Of a DNA stretch of 64,000 bases, positions 60,882 through 64,000 are shown piece after piece. The notes under the pieces were generated by a model. The model did no database searches. It was not told the origin of the DNA and worked only from the letters and a program-made list of their open reading frames with translations. Made by a program: the position numbers and the translations under genes. This DNA comes from Flavobacteriales bacterium UBA7690 (lineage in GTDB: Bacteria > Bacteroidota > Bacteroidia > Flavobacteriales_F > PHOS-HE28). Within the stretch, counting starts at the first letter, position 1. Each line of letters opens with the position of its first letter. Location: positions 1 through 64,000 of the forward strand of contig DLGQ01000092.1 in assembly GCA_002482775.1 (NCBI GenBank), written 5' to 3'.

Positions 60882-61814
60882 CTAGTTGCCCATCTGTTGT
60901 TTGGCCTCGATGCTCAACGTAGCATGCGGTACCAAACGCAAACGCTCCTTGCTGATCAAACGGCCCGTGACGCGGCAGATGCCGTAGGTCTTGTTCCGGA
61001 TCCGCAGCAATGCATCTTCAAGGTGCTTGATGAATTTCTCTTGACGGCCGGCGAGTTGCGCGGTCTCTTCGCGGCTCAGCGTCTCGCTACCATCCTCGAT
61101 CATTTTGAACGAAGGGCTCGTATCGTCCGTGCCGTTGTTGTCCGTGTTGGCCAACGTTTGTTTCAGCAGGTCGTAATCCTTGCGGGCCTCGTCCAGCTTG
61201 CGGTTGATCAGGTCGCGGAATTCGGTGAGCTCGTCATCGGAATAGCGCAGCTTGCCTTCGCGCTCGAGCGTAGAAACCTGCTTCTTCACGATCGGGGCGG
61301 ACATCGGGCGGTTCGGAGCGACGATCTGCGTCACCAATGGTTTGTTGGCGGCAGCGGCCTTGGCTTCTTTCAGGGCGGCCTTTTCTTCCTTCTTCGTTTC
61401 CTTCTTCACGGGTTTGGCTGGGGCGCTAACGGGCTTTTCGTTCTTGGGTGCAGGCTTGGCCTCAACGGCTTTCGGAGCGGGCTTCACTACGGGTTTCGCA
61501 GGTGCCGGTGCTTTGGCAACGGGCTTGGCGGCCGGTTTCGTCTGTGCCTTTGCTGGAGCTGCCGCTTTCACGGGCTTTACAGGGGCGGCCTTTTTTACCG
61601 GTGCCGGTTTCTTAGCAACCACCTTCTTCGCCGGAGCGGCTTTCACAGCCTTCTTCGGCGCTGGTTTGGCAGCGGCCTTCTTCTTCGCAGGGGCTTTGGC
61701 GGCAGGTTTCACCGCCTTCTTCGCAGCAGGCTTCGCAGCAACCTTCTTTGGCGCTGGTTTGGCGGCCTTCTTTACAGGCTTGGCTGCTTTCTTCGGGGCT
61801 ACTTTCTTGGCCAT
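60882..61814 (-). CDS. DksA/TraR-family protein with long basic tail and no zinc ligands
   Basis: 310 residues. The first ~175 are a Lys/Ala/Pro-rich repeat of KPAxKxA type, followed by a coiled region (YSDDELTEFRDLINRKLDEARKDYDLLKQTL) and the DksA/TraR C-terminal part (GICRVTGRLISKERLRLVPHATLS). Of the four zinc-binding cysteines of classical DksA only the first remains (CRVT), and the second pair is replaced (VPHATLS), so zinc binding is unlikely. It probably still acts at the RNA polymerase secondary channel or, with its tail, on nucleic acid. The order ileS, this gene, lspA is typical of the phylum. Confidence 0.9.
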   Translation of the reverse strand: MAKKVAPKKAAKPVKKAAKPAPKKVAAKPAAKKAVKPAAKAPAKKKAAAKPAPKKAVKAAPAKKVVAKKPAPVKKAAPVKPVKAAAPAKAQTKPAAKPVAKAPAPAKPVVKPAPKAVEAKPAPKNEKPVSAPAKPVKKETKKEEKAALKEAKAAAANKPLVTQIVAPNRPMSAPIVKKQVSTLEREGKLRYSDDELTEFRDLINRKLDEARKDYDLLKQTLANTDNNGTDDTSPSFKMIEDGSETLSREETAQLAGRQEKFIKHLEDALLRIRNKTYGICRVTGRLISKERLRLVPHATLSIEAKQQMGN

Positions 61815-61841
61815 CGATCCCTAGGTTTTGAAAAATGTTCG

Positions 61842-61849
61842 CAAATATA
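61842..61849 (-). promoter_or_regulatory. -7 box TATATTTG of the DksA-like gene
   Basis: Exact match to TAnnTTTG, 28 nt upstream of the start, so the gene has its own promoter after ileS. Confidence 0.5.
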
Positions 61850-61863
61850 GGCCGTACCCCGCG

Positions 61864-64000
61864 TCAATTGGCCGACCGTACCAGCGACAGTGCGCACCGG
61901 GTGACCTCGTCCAATTCCACCTCGTGGGAAACCGTTCCAAAGGTCGGCAGAACATCCACAAGCACCTGGTCCTCAGGTGTTACAGCGAGTGTTTCGGCCA
62001 GAATGTGGGGGGCGTGAGTGCGAACGGCTTGTTCGAATGCGGCATTGCCGTTCCGCTGGATGTGGAGCACGATGCGATCCGTGATCTCGAACCCGCTCTC
62101 TTTCCGCAAGGTCTGGATCCGGCTCACCAACTCGCGTGCGAGGCCTTCCTGGAGCAGTTCTTCGCTCAGGGTGATGTCCAACGCCACCGTCAACGGACCA
62201 TCGCTGGCTACACTTAGGCCGGGGATCGTCTCGGCACTGATCTCCACATCATCGCGTAGCACTTCCACGTCCTGGCCTTCTACGGTAAGTTTCATGGAAC
62301 CTTTCGCTTCCAGCTCCGCGATCTGCGCTTGATCGAAAGCGACCACTGCGGCGGCCACGCTCTTCATCAACTTGCCCATGCGCGCACCCAGCTTGGGGAA
62401 GATCGGCTTGATCTTCTTGGTGAGCTTGCTTTCGCTGGCATCCAGGATCACGAGTTCCTTCACGTTCACTTCGCTCAACACCAATTCGCGGATGGCGTCC
62501 AACCGCGCACGCATCGTGGCGTCCGTCACCGGCACCATCATCTTCTGCAAGGGCTGGCGCACGCGGTGACCTTCCTTCTTGCGGATGCTCAACACCAGCG
62601 ACGTCAGCTTCTGCGCGAGTGCGGTGCGTTGTTCCAGTTCCACATCGATCGCGGCTTCATCATGCTTCGGCCAATCGCTCAAGTGAACGCTTGAACCGGT
62701 CAGGTCGCGGTACAGTCTATCACTGAAGAAGGGCGCGATCGGCGCGCTCAGCATCGCGATCACTTCCAAGCAGTGTTGCAGCGTTTGGAAAGCCGCGTTC
62801 TTGTCGGGACCGAGTTCTCCCTTCCAGAAACGACGACGGTTGAGGCGCACGTACCAGTTGCTCAGGTCCTCCACCACGAAGTCCTGGATGGCGCGTGCGG
62901 CGAAGGTCGGCTCGTAGTCGGCGTAGTTCGCGTCGGCGAGTTTCATCACGCTGTTGAGGCGCGAGAGGATCCAGCGGTCGGATTCTGTCAACTCGCTAGC
63001 ACCACCTCCATCAAACCCATCGATGTTCGCATACAGCGCGAAGAAGTTGTACGTGTTGAAGAGCGCGCGGAAGAACTTCCGTTGCACTTCGGTGATGCCT
63101 TCCACATCGAACTTCAGGTTGTCCCACGGCGACGCGTTGCTGATCATGTACCAGCGCACGGCATCGGCACCGTATTGGTCCAGCGTCTTGAACGGATCCA
63201 CGGCATTGCCGAGGCGCTTGCTCATCTTCTGGCCGTTCTTGTCCAGTACCAGCCCGTTGCTCACCACGGTCTGGTAGGCCACAGCATCTTGGGTCAAGGT
63301 GCCGATCGCATGCAGCGTATAGAACCAACCGCGCGTTTGGTCCACACCTTCGGCGATGAATGCCGCCGGAAATTTCTCCTTGAAGGTGGCCTCGTTCTCG
63401 AAGGGGTAGTGCCACTGCGCGTAGGGCATGGCACCGCTATCGAACCACACGTCGATCAGGTCGGTCTCGCGTTTCATCGGCTTGCCGCTGGGCGAAACGA
63501 GCACGATGTTGTCGACATACGGACGATGCAGATCCACCGTGTCGTAGTTGGCGTCGCTCATATCATCGGCGGTGAACGATGCGTACGGATCTTCCTTCAT
63601 CACACCGGCTTTCACGGCCCGTGCGATCTCTTCCTTCAACTGCTTCAACGATCCGATGCAGAGTTCTTCATCACCATCATCCGTACGCCAGATGGGCAGC
63701 GGGATGCCCCAGTAGCGGCTGCGCGAAAGGTTCCAGTCCTGCAAGTTCTCCAACCAGTTGCCGAAGCGGCCCGTGCCGGTGCTTTCGGGTTTCCAGTTGA
63801 TGGTCTTGTTCAGCGCGATCAAGCGGTCCTTCTTCGCCGTCACACGTACGAACCAACTGTCCAGCGGGTAGTAGAGGATCGGCTTGTCGGTACGCCAGCA
63901 GTGCGGGTAGTTGTGCTCGTACTTCTCCACTTTCAGCGCGCGGCCCTCGGTCTTCAACTTGATGGCGATGCGTTCATCCACGCTGAGGTACTTGTCGCGG
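61864..64000 (-). CDS. ileS: Isoleucyl-tRNA synthetase, 3' part (truncated by window edge)
   Basis: 712 residues of the C-terminal part; the frame runs off the right edge, so the start is outside. The class I signature KMSKRLGN is present, with CP1 editing-domain segments in the first part and the anticodon-binding C-terminal domain (LSRLNSVMKLADANYADYEP...). It charges tRNA-Ile and edits valine. No internal start is implied; a GTG at 63981 is just the first in-frame GTG in view. Confidence 0.97.
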   Translation of the reverse strand, partial: RDKYLSVDERIAIKLKTEGRALKVEKYEHNYPHCWRTDKPILYYPLDSWFVRVTAKKDRLIALNKTINWKPESTGTGRFGNWLENLQDWNLSRSRYWGIPLPIWRTDDGDEELCIGSLKQLKEEIARAVKAGVMKEDPYASFTADDMSDANYDTVDLHRPYVDNIVLVSPSGKPMKRETDLIDVWFDSGAMPYAQWHYPFENEATFKEKFPAAFIAEGVDQTRGWFYTLHAIGTLTQDAVAYQTVVSNGLVLDKNGQKMSKRLGNAVDPFKTLDQYGADAVRWYMISNASPWDNLKFDVEGITEVQRKFFRALFNTYNFFALYANIDGFDGGGASELTESDRWILSRLNSVMKLADANYADYEPTFAARAIQDFVVEDLSNWYVRLNRRRFWKGELGPDKNAAFQTLQHCLEVIAMLSAPIAPFFSDRLYRDLTGSSVHLSDWPKHDEAAIDVELEQRTALAQKLTSLVLSIRKKEGHRVRQPLQKMMVPVTDATMRARLDAIRELVLSEVNVKELVILDASESKLTKKIKPIFPKLGARMGKLMKSVAAAVVAFDQAQIAELEAKGSMKLTVEGQDVEVLRDDVEISAETIPGLSVASDGPLTVALDITLSEELLQEGLARELVSRIQTLRKESGFEITDRIVLHIQRNGNAAFEQAVRTHAPHILAETLAVTPEDQVLVDVLPTFGTVSHEVELDEVTRCALSLVRSAN

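Noticed and set aside
60897..61850. 317-codon Gly/Phe/Arg-rich frame opposite the DksA-like gene
   Set aside because: Produced by the reverse complement of the Lys/Ala/Pro repeat; low complexity only.
1..64000. CRISPR array, insertion sequence or phage module
   Set aside because: No regularly spaced direct repeats, no transposase, integrase or phage structural motif found on either strand.

Overview
This 64-kb window comes from a high-GC member of the Bacteroidota, most likely an uncultured Flavobacteriales-like bacterium. Four things point that way. Two large secreted proteins end in type IX secretion or gliding-type C-terminal domains. Many start codons are preceded by a Bacteroidota-type -7 promoter box (TAnnTTTG, here often TATCTTCG, GATCTTCG or TACCTTG), and Shine-Dalgarno sequences are mostly absent. 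The order ileS, DksA-like gene, lspA is kept. The protein families (fused glucose/mannose-phosphate isomerase, M28-PDZ peptidase, FG-GAP proteins, lamin-tail proteins) fit the phylum. I recognised no tRNA, rRNA, CRISPR array, insertion sequence or phage gene.

Layout. 1-12.4 kb: the two subunits of a 3-oxoacid CoA-transferase, split by a membrane-protein gene, followed by five more large polytopic GT-C-like proteins and one dolichyl-phosphate-mannose-synthase-like glycosyltransferase, probably a cell-surface glycosylation locus. 12.4-24.7 kb: an exonuclease, a serine hydrolase, a 1250-residue FG-GAP protein with a T9SS tail, lipB, the sugar isomerase, lysS, a GNAT enzyme and a HEAT-cyclophilin lipoprotein. 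24.7-26.5 kb: a segmental duplication (offset 1516 bp) carrying two copies of a DUF1232 gene around an insert with a Cys-rich secreted protein and a small XRE regulator. 26.5-37 kb: M28 peptidase, gpsA, a LysE transporter, a five-gene operon led by uvrC, and divergent lpxD. 37-48 kb: a beta-propeller di-haem protein, then on one strand an Orn/Lys/Arg-type decarboxylase, an ATP-grasp ligase, a C45 acyltransferase-like enzyme and an aldehyde dehydrogenase. 48-58 kb: a zinc-ribbon membrane protein, a CsgG-like protein, a VOC protein, a nitrilase and a GABA-type aminotransferase, then a lamin-tail protein. 58-64 kb: asd, an unknown exported protein, lspA, a zinc-less DksA-like protein and the 3' part of ileS.

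The observations most worth following are these. (1) Six long intergenic inverted repeats lie mostly just after stop codons; in most of them the arms are built from iterated phrases of about 7 nt, and the vocabulary differs from locus to locus. (2) The decarboxylase / ATP-grasp / C45 cluster is a candidate undescribed amine-conjugation pathway; its first two enzymes, and two other proteins in the window, carry histone-H1-like basic tails. (3) Many -7 boxes sit only about 5 nt from the start codon, predicting leaderless mRNAs. (4) Convergent gene pairs share 4-bp palindromic stop codons with no room for terminators. (5) A segmental duplication flanks the Cys-rich/XRE insert. Starts were usually chosen downstream of the longest reading frame using signal peptides, homologous N-termini and promoter boxes. 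Function calls rest on motif recognition without database searches.
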